From: Phycisphaerales bacterium
Lineage (GTDB): Bacteria > Planctomycetota > Phycisphaerae > UBA1845 > UTPLA1
Length of the DNA: 64,000 nucleotides
Reading direction: 5' to 3'
NCBI GenBank assembly: GCA_020639075.1
Contig: JACKHI010000002.1
Span: forward strand, 124,001 to 188,000
Shown here: piece after piece, positions 42,580-51,645 of the stretch
How positions within the stretch are numbered: the stretch's first letter is position 1
Layout of the letters: every line of letters starts with the position of its first letter
Translations under genes and position numbers: made by a program
The notes under the pieces: generated by a model
The model's input: only the letters and a program-made list of their open reading frames with translations
Told to the model about the DNA's origin: nothing
The model's database searches: none

Positions 42580-42837
42580 TGTCGAAGTCCCTCATCATGC
42601 TCGTTCAAAAAAAGCGTCGCGATCGTCAGGCGTGACTGGACAATCGCCCTTGGATGCAAAGACGCTCGCAATGACCGGAGCCTGTCAGCGATTTTGTCCG
42701 ATTCTCGGACGCCGATCTCGCCGGTCGGATACAATCCCGGGTTCGCGCCCGATCCGTAACCAGAATAGTTACGTAGGTCTTTCGGGGCAAGGTCATGATC
42801 GTGATTGTCACGGAAGCGCAACAAAGTGAGCCGTAGC

Positions 42838-43815
42838 GTGAGTGAAATGCCTGCTGAGACGCCGACGCGACGGAGTACTCGGAGCGTGCGAATGCGGCGA
42901 GTCGTCCAGTGGCTGTTGGTCGTCGTCGGCGGAGTGCTGGCGATCGAACGATACACGCTGCGCGATGCGAATGCGTTCGTGGCCTTCGTCTATTACTTTG
43001 CACAGCCAATCGTGATCTCGGGTTGCTTCTTCGGTGCGGCGGCGCTTGCATGGCACGATCGGCACCGGCGGATGGCGTTGATGGCGGCAGTCGCAGCGAT
43101 CGGTTTCGCTGCCGTTTGGGCGGCACAGTCGTTCGGATTCCGAGGCGCGGCGGCGCCGGTGGGCGCCCATCGTGCCGTCGTCTGGAACGTGATGAGCGGT
43201 CGGATGGGATGGGAGGCCGTGTACAGTACGCTGGGTGAGCTCGACGCCGACGTGATCGTGATGGTGGAGGCGTGGGAGGATCCGGAGACTGCCGAGGCAT
43301 ATCGCCGTCGTTTTCTCCCGGGGTATCAGGCGACGGGCGAGTTTTCGGGATTGGTGATGCTGTCTCGCGGCGAGTTGAAGGACGTCAAAAGCGGCAGGCT
43401 CGGCCGCGGCAGCAAGTTCGTCTATGCGAATATCCAAATCGGGGGGGAGCGGATCGGCATCATCGGCGTCGATGTGGAGAGTGATCCGAGGCGGTTTCGG
43501 AAGTATCCGCTGGAGGATCTGGCGGACGTGGCGAAGCTTCATGGCGACGGTCCGCTGGTGATTGCCGGGGATTTCAATACGCCTTCTGATTCAGTGCACT
43601 ACGCGGCGATGCGTTCGATTCTGCAAAACGGTTTCGAAATTGCGGGCGATGGTTATGGACCGACTTGGCCTTCGTTTGCGCCGGTGCTGGCGTTGGATCA
43701 ATTCTGGGTCAATGCGAGGGTCCAGCCGTTTCGATGCGTGAGCGAGTGGACGATTCGATCGGATCATCGGCCGGTGGTTTTGGAGTTCGGCTCGTCGGCG
43801 GATGCCGGGCTATGA
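42838..43815 (+). CDS. Membrane-anchored endonuclease/exonuclease/phosphatase family protein
   Basis: About 325 residues: an Arg-rich N-terminus, three membrane helices (near 20-33, 45-70 and 77-97) and an EEP domain with GDFNTPSDS and the C-terminal SDHRPVVLEF, which hold the catalytic Asp, Asn and His. It probably hydrolyses a phosphodiester or phosphomonoester outside the cytoplasm. The start is uncertain: GTG 42838, ATG 42847 and TTG 42805 are all in frame and none has a strong ribosome site. Its end overlaps the convergent antiporter gene by 6 bp. Confidence 0.82.
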   Translation: MSEMPAETPTRRSTRSVRMRRVVQWLLVVVGGVLAIERYTLRDANAFVAFVYYFAQPIVISGCFFGAAALAWHDRHRRMALMAAVAAIGFAAVWAAQSFGFRGAAAPVGAHRAVVWNVMSGRMGWEAVYSTLGELDADVIVMVEAWEDPETAEAYRRRFLPGYQATGEFSGLVMLSRGELKDVKSGRLGRGSKFVYANIQIGGERIGIIGVDVESDPRRFRKYPLEDLADVAKLHGDGPLVIAGDFNTPSDSVHYAAMRSILQNGFEIAGDGYGPTWPSFAPVLALDQFWVNARVQPFRCVSEWTIRSDHRPVVLEFGSSADAGL

Positions 43816-45852
43816 GTTCGTCGGGGATGTTTCGAGGACGTCGGGTCGTACGGGTGTAGGTTCCAGTCGTTTCGGCCTTCGCCCCACGATGAGGACGATT
43901 AGGGTGAGCACCACGATGCCGAGCAGCGTTCCGGGGTACACGAACCAGTGTTTGATCGAGTCGTGGAGGGCCGGCATCCACTGCGACAATGCGTAGTAGA
44001 GGATGTCGGTCGTGAGGAGACCGACGATGGCGACGACGAATGCGTAGGGCATCTGGGTCCAGACGTGTCGGCCGTGATCGCACTCGGACGCGATGGACGA
44101 CATGACGGTCGTGTCGCTTATCGGCGAGCAGTGATCGCCGAAGACGGCGCCGGTAAGGACGGCGCCGATGGTTGAGTAGAAGAGCGGTAGGGCGTCGGCT
44201 TGGGGCATGCCGGCATAGAGCTGTGCGGAAATCGCGACGGCGGTCGGACAGAGAATGCCCATTGTGCCCCAACTGGTGCCAGTGGCGAAGGAGACGATGG
44301 CAGCGGTAATGAACGTGGCCGTCGGCAGGAACATCGTGTCAAACCGGCCGCTTTCTTCAAGCGTTTTCAGGACTCGCGCCGCAACTTCGCTCAGCTGGAG
44401 GTCGTCTGTCGCGCGGGTCAGACCCCAGGCGAGCGTCAGGACGACGCAGGCGGCGAACATGCGCTTCATGCCCTCCATCATCCCGTCCATCGCCTGGGCG
44501 AGCGTGCAGGCGCGGGAGAGGGTGGAGATGAGTAATGCGAGAATGGCGGCGGTGAATGCGGCATAGAGAAGTGCGTTGGCAGAGTCGACGTATGTCGAAT
44601 CGAGCATCGTCCCGATGGACTCTGAGAACAGCCGGAACGACGACGTGTTGACCTGTTCGCCGGCCTGATGAAAGGCGTAGTACCCCATTCCGAACAGAAG
44701 GCCGATCGTCCCGAAAATGAGAATTGCGATCGGGAGGGCGCCGAGCCACCACTTCTTCGCAGCCCGATCGTGATCGGCGCTCGCGACTGAATCGGACGAT
44801 TCATCGTCAGGGGCATTTACGGCGCGAGATTCGGCCGTCAGCATGCCGCCGAAGTCTCTACCTGTTACGGCAATGATGAACACCATGGCGAGTGCGAGCC
44901 AGGCATAGGTGCGATAGGGCAGGCTGGCCCAGAACGCAGTGAAGCCGGTCATGCCGACGAGGAATTCGGGGCGATCGGAGCCGAGCACTTTGAGGCCGTC
45001 GTCGATGAAACCAATCTCGGCGACGAGCCAGGTGCCGATGAAGACGGAGGCGACGGGGGCCGCGGTCGAGTCGACGATGTACGCCAGTTTTTCGCGACTC
45101 AGTTTCAGGCGATCGAAGATAGGCCGCATGCTGGGGCCGACAATCATGGTGTTCGCGTAATCATCGAAAAAGACGACGACGCCGGCGAAGAAGGCGCCGA
45201 GTTGACCTCGGCGCGGTGTGGCGAGATGGCGTGTGACGCGGGCGACCATGGCCTTGATACCGCCGTTCGCCTCGATGATCCCAATCATTGCGCCGATGAA
45301 GAGCGTGAAGATGAGGATCTTCAAGTGTCCTTGATAGAGCGTGCCGTCGTCGTTGAGGCTGGCGATTGCGCCGAAGAGATAGCGATCAATCGAGTACGTG
45401 AACCAGTTCAGCGGGTTATTGAACGCGGGCGTGCCGTAGAGCATCATTGCCGATGCCGTCAGGATGCCGAGCGGGAGCGCGAGCAGGACTTGGCGCGAGA
45501 TGATTGCGATCAGGATGGCAACGATGGCCGGTGTGAGCGTCCATAGACCGAAGCGATCGGCGGGCTTGATGGTTGCAGCGGCGACCGTCGGCACGGGAGC
45601 GGAAGCCGGGCCGGAGGTGGGTGGCGTCGGGGCTGGCGTTGGTTCGTCCGCGATGAGCGGCTGCGACGTTTCCGTGTGGGAGGCGGTCGCATCGTTCTGG
45701 GTCGTCGGCGCCGGCTGTTGTGCATTCAGGGTGGGCGTCGAGGCGAACCAGCCGGCGAACAATAGTGCCGGCGCCGCCAGCCACACGAATACGTGCGGAA
45801 AACGGGCAGGCGGATAGTTCACTTCACAACGGATTTGGCGCTGCTTGCTCAC
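43810..45852 (-). CDS. NhaC family Na+/H+ antiporter-like transporter
   Basis: This 680-residue protein has about 12 membrane helices with family segments FFDDYANTMIVGPSMRPIFD, TGTSWGTMGILCPTA and DHCSPISDTTVMSS, as in the NhaC/YheL-type antiporters. A signal-like first helix is followed by about 65 Pro/Ala/Thr-rich residues before the transporter core, an uncommon addition. Exchange of Na+ or an organic acid for H+ is likely, but the substrate is unproven. Confidence 0.88.
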   Translation of the reverse strand: MSKQRQIRCEVNYPPARFPHVFVWLAAPALLFAGWFASTPTLNAQQPAPTTQNDATASHTETSQPLIADEPTPAPTPPTSGPASAPVPTVAAATIKPADRFGLWTLTPAIVAILIAIISRQVLLALPLGILTASAMMLYGTPAFNNPLNWFTYSIDRYLFGAIASLNDDGTLYQGHLKILIFTLFIGAMIGIIEANGGIKAMVARVTRHLATPRRGQLGAFFAGVVVFFDDYANTMIVGPSMRPIFDRLKLSREKLAYIVDSTAAPVASVFIGTWLVAEIGFIDDGLKVLGSDRPEFLVGMTGFTAFWASLPYRTYAWLALAMVFIIAVTGRDFGGMLTAESRAVNAPDDESSDSVASADHDRAAKKWWLGALPIAILIFGTIGLLFGMGYYAFHQAGEQVNTSSFRLFSESIGTMLDSTYVDSANALLYAAFTAAILALLISTLSRACTLAQAMDGMMEGMKRMFAACVVLTLAWGLTRATDDLQLSEVAARVLKTLEESGRFDTMFLPTATFITAAIVSFATGTSWGTMGILCPTAVAISAQLYAGMPQADALPLFYSTIGAVLTGAVFGDHCSPISDTTVMSSIASECDHGRHVWTQMPYAFVVAIVGLLTTDILYYALSQWMPALHDSIKHWFVYPGTLLGIVVLTLIVLIVGRRPKRLEPTPVRPDVLETSPTNS

Positions 45853-46176
45853 GGGGCCTGACTGTAGCGATACGCGATTTCCGGGTCAACGAATCGACGG
45901 GTAATTGCGGCGATCCTATCGGCCTCTACGCGAGGGAGCGGATATTCGCGTTTCGTGTGCAATGAAATCGCGAACTCGAGGAATCCACGAGTCATGGCCA
46001 GCTTGGTTGACAAGGTCGCGACGGGGACGGTTTGTGCCGGTCAGGTTGCGTGCGAGGGGGCGGTGGTCCAAGCATCTGGATTGCGGATGCATCGCGTTGC
46101 GGGCGGCCGGGTCGAACGGGATCGCTCGGCGCGGCGGAATCGCTTGAAAAAAGCGACGATCGATGGGAGCATTGTC
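45853..46176. other. Divergent intergenic region, antiporter and msrBA
   Basis: This region must hold promoters for both genes. A TTGACA box lies at 46007-46012, pointing toward msrBA, but I see no matching -10 hexamer. No small gene is supported. Confidence 0.35.
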
Positions 46177-47277
46177 ATGATGCAGCAGAACAGTCGATTC
46201 GTGGGAATCGTGGTCATTGGTTTGAGTGTACTCGGCGCGTATGCGATAGGTCGCATCATTTTCGGCGGTCCCGACGCACTACGTGAGACGTCGACTCCTG
46301 TCGAGAAAGACAAGGTAGAGCGGGCCATGGCAGAGACAACAAGATACTCGAAGTCGGGTTACGACATCACGCCGCTGTCGAAAGAGCGCGTCGAGGAGCT
46401 GGCGAAGAAGCTGGATCCTGAGGCGTACAACATCACGCAGAAGGCCGGGACAGAGCCGGCGTTTTGCGGAAACCTCCTCGACAACAAGAAGGAGGGATAC
46501 TACGCGTGCGTCGTCTGCGGTCTGCCGCTTTTTTCGAGCAACGCCAAGTTCAATTCCGGGACGGGTTGGCCGAGTTTCTATCGCGAGATTGATCCCGAAC
46601 ATGTAACTCGGAAAGTGGACAACTCGTATGGAATGCGTCGCGTGGAGATCAATTGCGCGCGATGCGGGGCACATTTGGGGCACGTGTTCGATGACGGACC
46701 GAAGCCGACGGGGGAGCGCCATTGTCTGAATTCGGCGTCTTTGGAGTTCCACGAATCCGCCGACGGAATGCCGAAGGAGAATAAAGCAGTGCAGACGGAA
46801 ACGGCGTATTTTGCTGGTGGATGTTTCTGGGGGATCGAGCACTACTTTCAGAAAGGCGACGGCGTGATCGACGCTGTCAGCGGGTATATGCAGGGCGATG
46901 TCGCAAACCCGACATACAAGCAGGTCTGCACGGGGACGACGAATCATGCCGAGACGGTGAAAGTCGTTTTCGACCCGAAGCGAATCACATTTCGGAGATT
47001 ACTCGAAGCGTTCTTCAAGATGCATGACCCGACGCAGCTCAACTATCAGGGGCCCGATCATGGGACCCAGTATCGCTCCGGAATCTGGTATGTGAACGAC
47101 GAGCAGAAGGCCGAAGCGGAAAAGTACGTCCAGGAACTTGCGGAAACGCATCGATTCGGCAACAAGCCGATCGTGACGAAGATCGAGAAGGCGAAAACGT
47201 TCTATCCGGCGGAGGCGTATCATCAGGACTACGTCGAAACGACCGGCCGCGCATGTCACGTTGCCAATCCGTGGTAG
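46177..47277 (+). CDS. Membrane-anchored MsrB-MsrA methionine sulfoxide reductase fusion
   Basis: 366 residues: an N-terminal membrane helix (9-29), then MsrB, then MsrA, so both S- and R-sulfoxides can be repaired, probably in the periplasm. MsrB has zinc Cys at 111, 114, 160 and 163 and catalytic Cys183 (RHCLNS). MsrA has catalytic Cys216 (GGCFWG) and a likely resolving Cys in GRACHV near the C-terminus. Many fusions have the opposite order (A-B). ATG 46177 is chosen because GGGAG precedes it and the helix starts there. Confidence 0.93.
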   Translation: MMQQNSRFVGIVVIGLSVLGAYAIGRIIFGGPDALRETSTPVEKDKVERAMAETTRYSKSGYDITPLSKERVEELAKKLDPEAYNITQKAGTEPAFCGNLLDNKKEGYYACVVCGLPLFSSNAKFNSGTGWPSFYREIDPEHVTRKVDNSYGMRRVEINCARCGAHLGHVFDDGPKPTGERHCLNSASLEFHESADGMPKENKAVQTETAYFAGGCFWGIEHYFQKGDGVIDAVSGYMQGDVANPTYKQVCTGTTNHAETVKVVFDPKRITFRRLLEAFFKMHDPTQLNYQGPDHGTQYRSGIWYVNDEQKAEAEKYVQELAETHRFGNKPIVTKIEKAKTFYPAEAYHQDYVETTGRACHVANPW

Positions 47278-47473
47278 GGGGCTGTCATCGCAAATCGATG
47301 TGGCGCCAAGACTCGTACGGGTAGTGTTCGCGAATCTGACTGACTCGCTACGCATCGTGCCGGAATCAGCACGAAGACACACGCAGGCTCGCTGTTCGCG
47401 CCACGCGACCTGAGGCCGAGTGGTAAAGTGAATCGTGATGTGTCGTGGGTGCGCGGGGCTGCATTCGTCGCTG

Positions 47474-48181
47474 TTACTTGAGTTCATCCATCGCTCTTGT
47501 GGCGCGACTCACAACTGTCAATGGGATGACAATCAGCAGAATCGTCATGCAGTTGAACCCTGGAGCCGTTCCCATCAGTAACGGTAGGCCAAAGTAGAGC
47601 AGCGGCAGGGCGAGTGAACCGATCAAGCAGAGCAAGATGCTCCACTTTGACGGCTTGACGAATGCGAGAACGCCGCCGGCGATATTCATCAAGCCGGGGA
47701 TGATCATCGCGACGGCTGAAATCAGCATGACGACTCCGCTGATGGAGCCCCCGCGGGCGGCCGCAGTCCCGCTCATCCCTACGATTCCGAAGATGATCAG
47801 GATGAGACCGTAACCGATTCCGAAGTAACCGAATTCCCGGACGACGCTCGGTCCGTGTCGTTTCCTGGAGGCGGGCGCATAGGAGACGGTTGTCGCGGCA
47901 CGTTTTCCATTGACGATATCAAGCCCGCAGTGAATGCAGAGTTTCGCGTCTGGGGCCATGGGGGCGGCGCAGCCGGGGCAGATTGCAGCAGCTTGTGGCG
48001 GGGGAGTCGGATCGATTGCCGTCAATATGTGAGGTTGCGACGGCGATTGTTCGGCACGCCTTGCCTTAGCTGTTTCGTAGCAGCTGCGATGAAAATGGCG
48101 GCCCTTTGCGTCACGAAAGAGCGTGCCTTCGTTGCACGGCTTCCGGCAGATATGACATGTTGGATGTCGCGACGATGTCAA
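47474..48181 (-). CDS. Zinc-finger membrane protein
   Basis: About 235 residues: a LIM-like pair at the N-terminus (CHICRKPCNEG...FHRSC), a second ribbon CPGCAAPM...CIHCGLDI (about 68-90), then four hydrophobic segments (GYGLILIIFGIVGMSG; GGVVMLISAVAMIIPGLM; two more). No function can be assigned. The likely start is TTG 48181, since later ATGs would remove the first zinc finger. That TTG overlaps the TGA of the small upstream frame. Confidence 0.65.
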   Translation of the reverse strand: MTSSRHPTCHICRKPCNEGTLFRDAKGRHFHRSCYETAKARRAEQSPSQPHILTAIDPTPPPQAAAICPGCAAPMAPDAKLCIHCGLDIVNGKRAATTVSYAPASRKRHGPSVVREFGYFGIGYGLILIIFGIVGMSGTAAARGGSISGVVMLISAVAMIIPGLMNIAGGVLAFVKPSKWSILLCLIGSLALPLLYFGLPLLMGTAPGFNCMTILLIVIPLTVVSRATRAMDELK

Positions 48182-48363
48182 TCGATGTCTCCGGAGCAGG
48201 CGTTCGGCGCGGGTGCTCTGCGTTCGGTTCCAACGGACTTCCCCGTCGAAACGGGGCGATCGCGCGAGAACGCACTCAGTCCGTTGTCATGATAAGTCAT
48301 CGAGAGACCGCCAAGCGCAACTGAGATTCCGATGAGGATAGCGATTTTCCGATCATCGACCAA
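48178..48363 (-). CDS. Possible small single-helix protein
   Basis: A 61-residue frame from TTG with one hydrophobic segment (KIAILIGISVALGGLSM) and a polar tail. Its TGA overlaps the TTG start of the zinc-finger membrane gene (TTGA), the same arrangement as two other gene pairs here. There is no clear ribosome site, so it may be a chance frame. Confidence 0.3.
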   Translation of the reverse strand: MVDDRKIAILIGISVALGGLSMTYHDNGLSAFSRDRPVSTGKSVGTERRAPAPNACSGDID

Positions 48364-48782
48364 ACGGCGAATGATCGGGGAGAATGGGATCCTTGCGGCC
48401 GGTCGAAACCTGTGCCGACGCCGTTCTTGGATCGCCGACCCAGCGGCGAATGACGTTTCGATATGAGGTCAGACCGCGACAACTTGATCGCGTCGCGCTA
48501 CTTTTCCCCTGGATGTCGTCAGCGATGTGATCGCGCCGTCGCTATCGAGAGCAGGCATGGGCTCAGCGGGCGAATTTGGAGGAGCGTGCCAGGTTTTGAA
48601 CCAAACGTGCGAAGCGGCGTCGATCGTCCGAATTGGCGCCCCGCTGTTTTCGCGCGAGAACCGCCCACATCGATGCGTCGTCGCCGCCGAAGGCCTGTTG
48701 CGAGGACGGCAATGTGGTTCACGGTCGGCTGGCGAACAAGCGGGAATCCCATATATTGCAGTCCGAGTGAGACGAACCTGGC
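48364..48782. other. Intergenic region upstream of tRNA-Ile2
   Basis: No gene or repeat is recognisable. It should contain the tRNA promoter near its right end and the promoter of the minus-strand zinc-finger gene at its left. Confidence 0.4.
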
Positions 48783-48856
48783 GGGCTCGTAGCTCAATTG
48801 GTTAGAGCAAGGGACTCATAATCTCTTGGTTCCCGGTTCGAGTCCGGGCGAGCCCA
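48783..48856 (+). tRNA. tRNA with CAU anticodon, probably tRNA-Ile2
   Basis: A 74-nt tRNA with acceptor GGGCTCG/CGAGCCC, anticodon loop CTCATAA (CAU) and T-loop TTCGAGT. The anticodon arm GGGACTCATAATCTCTTGG closely follows E. coli tRNA-Ile2 (GCGACTCATAATCGCTTGG) rather than elongator Met, so it is probably lysidine-modified by TilS to read AUA. CCA is not encoded. The next gene starts 30 bp downstream. Confidence 0.9.
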
Positions 48857-48885
48857 GTCTGGGGGTTTTCACTAGGCTATTCCGG

Positions 48886-50004
48886 ATGTCACGACGTGGT
48901 CCTATTCGAGCAGCGGGTGTTTGGTCGTATCTTGCGTTGGCGGCGATGGCCGTTGGTTTGCGTGTATTGGTCGGCTGCGGCAGTGAGATAGTGGCTACGG
49001 GGGGCGCGGGGCGCGGGGACTGGCGGCACGTTGGCGGGGGGCTTGTGATTGTCGGTGGGGGCGGAACGCCCGAGGGTGTCGTTGCGCGGGCCATTGAGAT
49101 GGCGGGCGGGGCGGACTGTCGTGTCGTCGTGGTACCGCAGGCGTCGATGCGCGCAGAGGCGGGCAATGAGTCCGCAGAGATGTTCCGCGAGGCCGGCGCC
49201 AGGAACGTCCGCGTCCTGCGGATCGAAATCAACAAGTCTGCGGGCGACGTCGTGAATGCGGGCGGCATGGTGGATGCGGGAAGCGCTTCGAATGTGCAAC
49301 GCTCGGCGGATGCGGGGAATGTGGCGAATGCGACCAACGCCGCCAATACGGGTGGCGCTGCGTATGCGAAGGGCGCTGCAAATATGGGTGATGCAGCGAA
49401 GTCGAGGGACGCTGCAAATAAGGGGCACGCTTCGAAGGCAGGTGGCGCGGTCGAAGCGGGCGGCGCTTCGAGATTTCGTGGCGACAGCGAGATCGAGATT
49501 CTTAACGACGCGGATTTGATTTGGTTCTCCGGTGGCGATCAAAATCGACTGATGCGCCGGCTGAACGAAGCCGGCATTGCTGACGTGATTCGTCAAAGAT
49601 TTCGCGACGGATGCGTCGTCGGCGGTACGAGTGCCGGCGCGGCCGTCATGTCAGAACGCATGATTACGGGGAAGGCCGACCTGGAGTCGATCGCGCACGG
49701 CGGGACCGAACTAGCGGGCGGTCTTGGTCTATGGCCCGGCGTGATTGTGGACCAGCATTTCCTCAAGCGGCGTCGATTCAATCGGCTGTACTCGGCGGTT
49801 CTCGATCATCCCGATCTGATCGGCGTCGGCATTGATGAGCGAACCGCCGTGATCGTCCGCGGCGATCGCATCGACGTGATGGGCGACAGCAGCGTCATGA
49901 TCATCGATGCGCGAAATGCGAGCACCTCTGCGGGCGAACGGGGAAGGACGGCGACGCAGGTGCGCGTTGACACTATTGCTCCGGGTGACTCGTCTCGCTT
50001 CTAG
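48886..50004 (+). CDS. Lipoprotein cyanophycinase-like peptidase (S51 family) with low-complexity insert
   Basis: 372 residues. The N-terminal signal ends in the lipobox L-V-G-C31. The peptidase core has LVIVGGGGTPEG, FSGGDQ (215-219), the serine nucleophile in GGTSAGA (Ser249) and VDQHF. Family members hydrolyse cyanophycin or β-aspartyl dipeptides. Residues about 118-197 are an Ala/Gly/Asn-rich insert (VANATNAANTGGAAYAKGAAN) between two core strands that are normally joined by a short loop. ATG 48886 was chosen for the signal peptide. It begins 30 bp after tRNA-Ile2. Confidence 0.85.
   Translation: MSRRGPIRAAGVWSYLALAAMAVGLRVLVGCGSEIVATGGAGRGDWRHVGGGLVIVGGGGTPEGVVARAIEMAGGADCRVVVVPQASMRAEAGNESAEMFREAGARNVRVLRIEINKSAGDVVNAGGMVDAGSASNVQRSADAGNVANATNAANTGGAAYAKGAANMGDAAKSRDAANKGHASKAGGAVEAGGASRFRGDSEIEILNDADLIWFSGGDQNRLMRRLNEAGIADVIRQRFRDGCVVGGTSAGAAVMSERMITGKADLESIAHGGTELAGGLGLWPGVIVDQHFLKRRRFNRLYSAVLDHPDLIGVGIDERTAVIVRGDRIDVMGDSSVMIIDARNASTSAGERGRTATQVRVDTIAPGDSSRF
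49237..49476 (+). repeat. Degenerate short tandem repeats inside the cyanophycinase gene
   Basis: The segment is made of imperfect units of about 15 bp of the type GCGAATGCGACCAAC / GCGGGGAATGTGGC, encoding Ala-Asn-Ala-Gly-like runs. It has no counterpart in the family core and looks like replication-slippage expansion. Confidence 0.55.
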
Positions 50005-50231
50005 TCTAGCCTGCTTGATGGGCCAGATTGGACTGTGGATTCAACCACGTTCGTCTGAATCGGGTCGTAACGGTTGCCGGGGCACTGCGGCCAACGTCGA
50101 ATCAGACCAATTGCTCGCCGCATCAGCGCGTCTGCTACAATTCGGTGAAAGTCCCTTGGCGGCAGATAGTCGGCGTCGCGTGATACCGTACGTCTGGTGT
50201 TTTGAGGTTCGATCAGTTGGATTTGATTCCC

Positions 50232-51626
50232 ATGCGGGATGCAATCCGAATACTGCATATCGCCGACTCTCATATCGGCGCCGATCTTCCGCGACATCGC
50301 CGGCATGGGCGGCCAAGGCGCGGAGATGATTTCGTCGACAGCCATCGTCGAGCGGTGCTCCTCGGGATCGAGCTCGGCGTTGATTTGGCGATTCATGCGG
50401 GGGATCTGTTTGATTCGCCGCGTCCATCGGCGAATGCGATTGCGGCGGCCGCGACGCCGCTGCGGGAGATCGCCGATGCCGGCATTCCCGTCATCATTGT
50501 CCCCGGCAATCATGAACGTGCGGCCGTCTCTGAAGCTCTGCCGCTTGATCATCCCAATATTCACGTTATTGCGTCGTCGCGCACCATCGAATTCAAGGTG
50601 CGTGGAATTCGCGCGGCCGTTTCCGGGTTTCCGTGTATTCGTCGCGGTGCGGCGTCGCAGTTCGCGGTGGCGCTGAGTGCAACAGGTTGGAACGATGTTG
50701 CCGCGGATGTCCGTATTCTCGCGCTGCATCAGGCGTTCGATTCCGCCGTCTGCGGCCCTAATGGCTATCGATTCAGAGCGGGGGAGGATGTAATCGAGCG
50801 GGCCGCAATTCCATGCGAATTTGACTATGTGGCGTGCGGTCACATTCATCGGTATCAGAAGCTGCGAGCGGCCGCCCGATTGAGACCGCACATCGTTTAT
50901 GCCGGCTCGCCGGATCGGATTTCGTTTGCAGAGAAGGATGAGCCCAAAGGAGCGGTTCTGGCGGAAGTCGGACTGTCTTGCGTGGCGCATCGATTGATCG
51001 AGCATGCGGTGCGACCGATGTCGATCCATCCGCTTGCCGTCAACGAGTTGGCGAAGGTGCGGATAGTCGAAGCGATTGAAGAGATCGTGTGCGGGCTTCC
51101 CGCTGATGCCGTCGCTCAGATTCGGCTGACGGGCGCTGCCACGCCGGATTTGCTAAAGGGGCTGCGGATTGCGGAGAACGCGTATCGATGGCGGCCTGAT
51201 GCGATCGTGTCCGTGACGGTTCGGGGCGTCGAGGAGGCGACGACTTCTGCGGATGTGCCGTGTGAGCTGCAAAGCGGAGCGGGTGCAGACGTTAGGAACG
51301 TGTTTGCTGATGCGGAGGCGAAGCGGGTGTATTCGGTGCGCGTCGGCAATCTATCCGCGTTGCCGGCGCGGCGAGGCGTATACGCGTTCATCGATTCGAT
51401 GAACCGCGTGTTGTACATCGGCAAGGCGGCGAATCTTCGTTCGCGCGTGCGATCGCATCTGTCGGAGCGTTCGGGCGGGAATTTCTTTGACGGTTGGGTT
51501 GCGCAGGCGGCGCGGATTGACGCCGTGTTATCGACGGACGATGCGTCGGCGTCGGCGCTCGAGATGGCGCTGATCGGTCGATGGCGGCCGCCGTTCAATA
51601 TCGCGGGTCGGCTGACGGCGGGCTGA
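50232..51626 (+). CDS. SbcD/Mre11-like metallophosphoesterase fused to a GIY-YIG nuclease domain
   Basis: 464 residues. Residues 5-250 are a calcineurin-like phosphoesterase of the SbcD/Mre11 type with all metal motifs: D12-x-H14, G-D58, GN93H94E, H166 and G-H204-I-H206. Residues about 380-460 are a GIY-YIG domain (GVY 382-384, YIG 395-397, R405/R407, E444, N456) like the UvrC N-terminal nuclease. No sbcC gene is adjacent. Two nuclease domains in one chain suggest DNA end processing or branch cleavage. The ATG at 50232 directly precedes the first strand. A TTG 30 nt upstream is also in frame. Confidence 0.85.
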   Translation: MRDAIRILHIADSHIGADLPRHRRHGRPRRGDDFVDSHRRAVLLGIELGVDLAIHAGDLFDSPRPSANAIAAAATPLREIADAGIPVIIVPGNHERAAVSEALPLDHPNIHVIASSRTIEFKVRGIRAAVSGFPCIRRGAASQFAVALSATGWNDVAADVRILALHQAFDSAVCGPNGYRFRAGEDVIERAAIPCEFDYVACGHIHRYQKLRAAARLRPHIVYAGSPDRISFAEKDEPKGAVLAEVGLSCVAHRLIEHAVRPMSIHPLAVNELAKVRIVEAIEEIVCGLPADAVAQIRLTGAATPDLLKGLRIAENAYRWRPDAIVSVTVRGVEEATTSADVPCELQSGAGADVRNVFADAEAKRVYSVRVGNLSALPARRGVYAFIDSMNRVLYIGKAANLRSRVRSHLSERSGGNFFDGWVAQAARIDAVLSTDDASASALEMALIGRWRPPFNIAGRLTAG

Positions 51627-51645
51627 TCCGATCGTCTTCGCTTCG

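Noticed and set aside
48849..48880. CCCA-GTC-TGGG plus TTTT after tRNA-Ile2 as a terminator
   Set aside because: The 4-bp stem overlaps the tRNA acceptor and is too weak to call.
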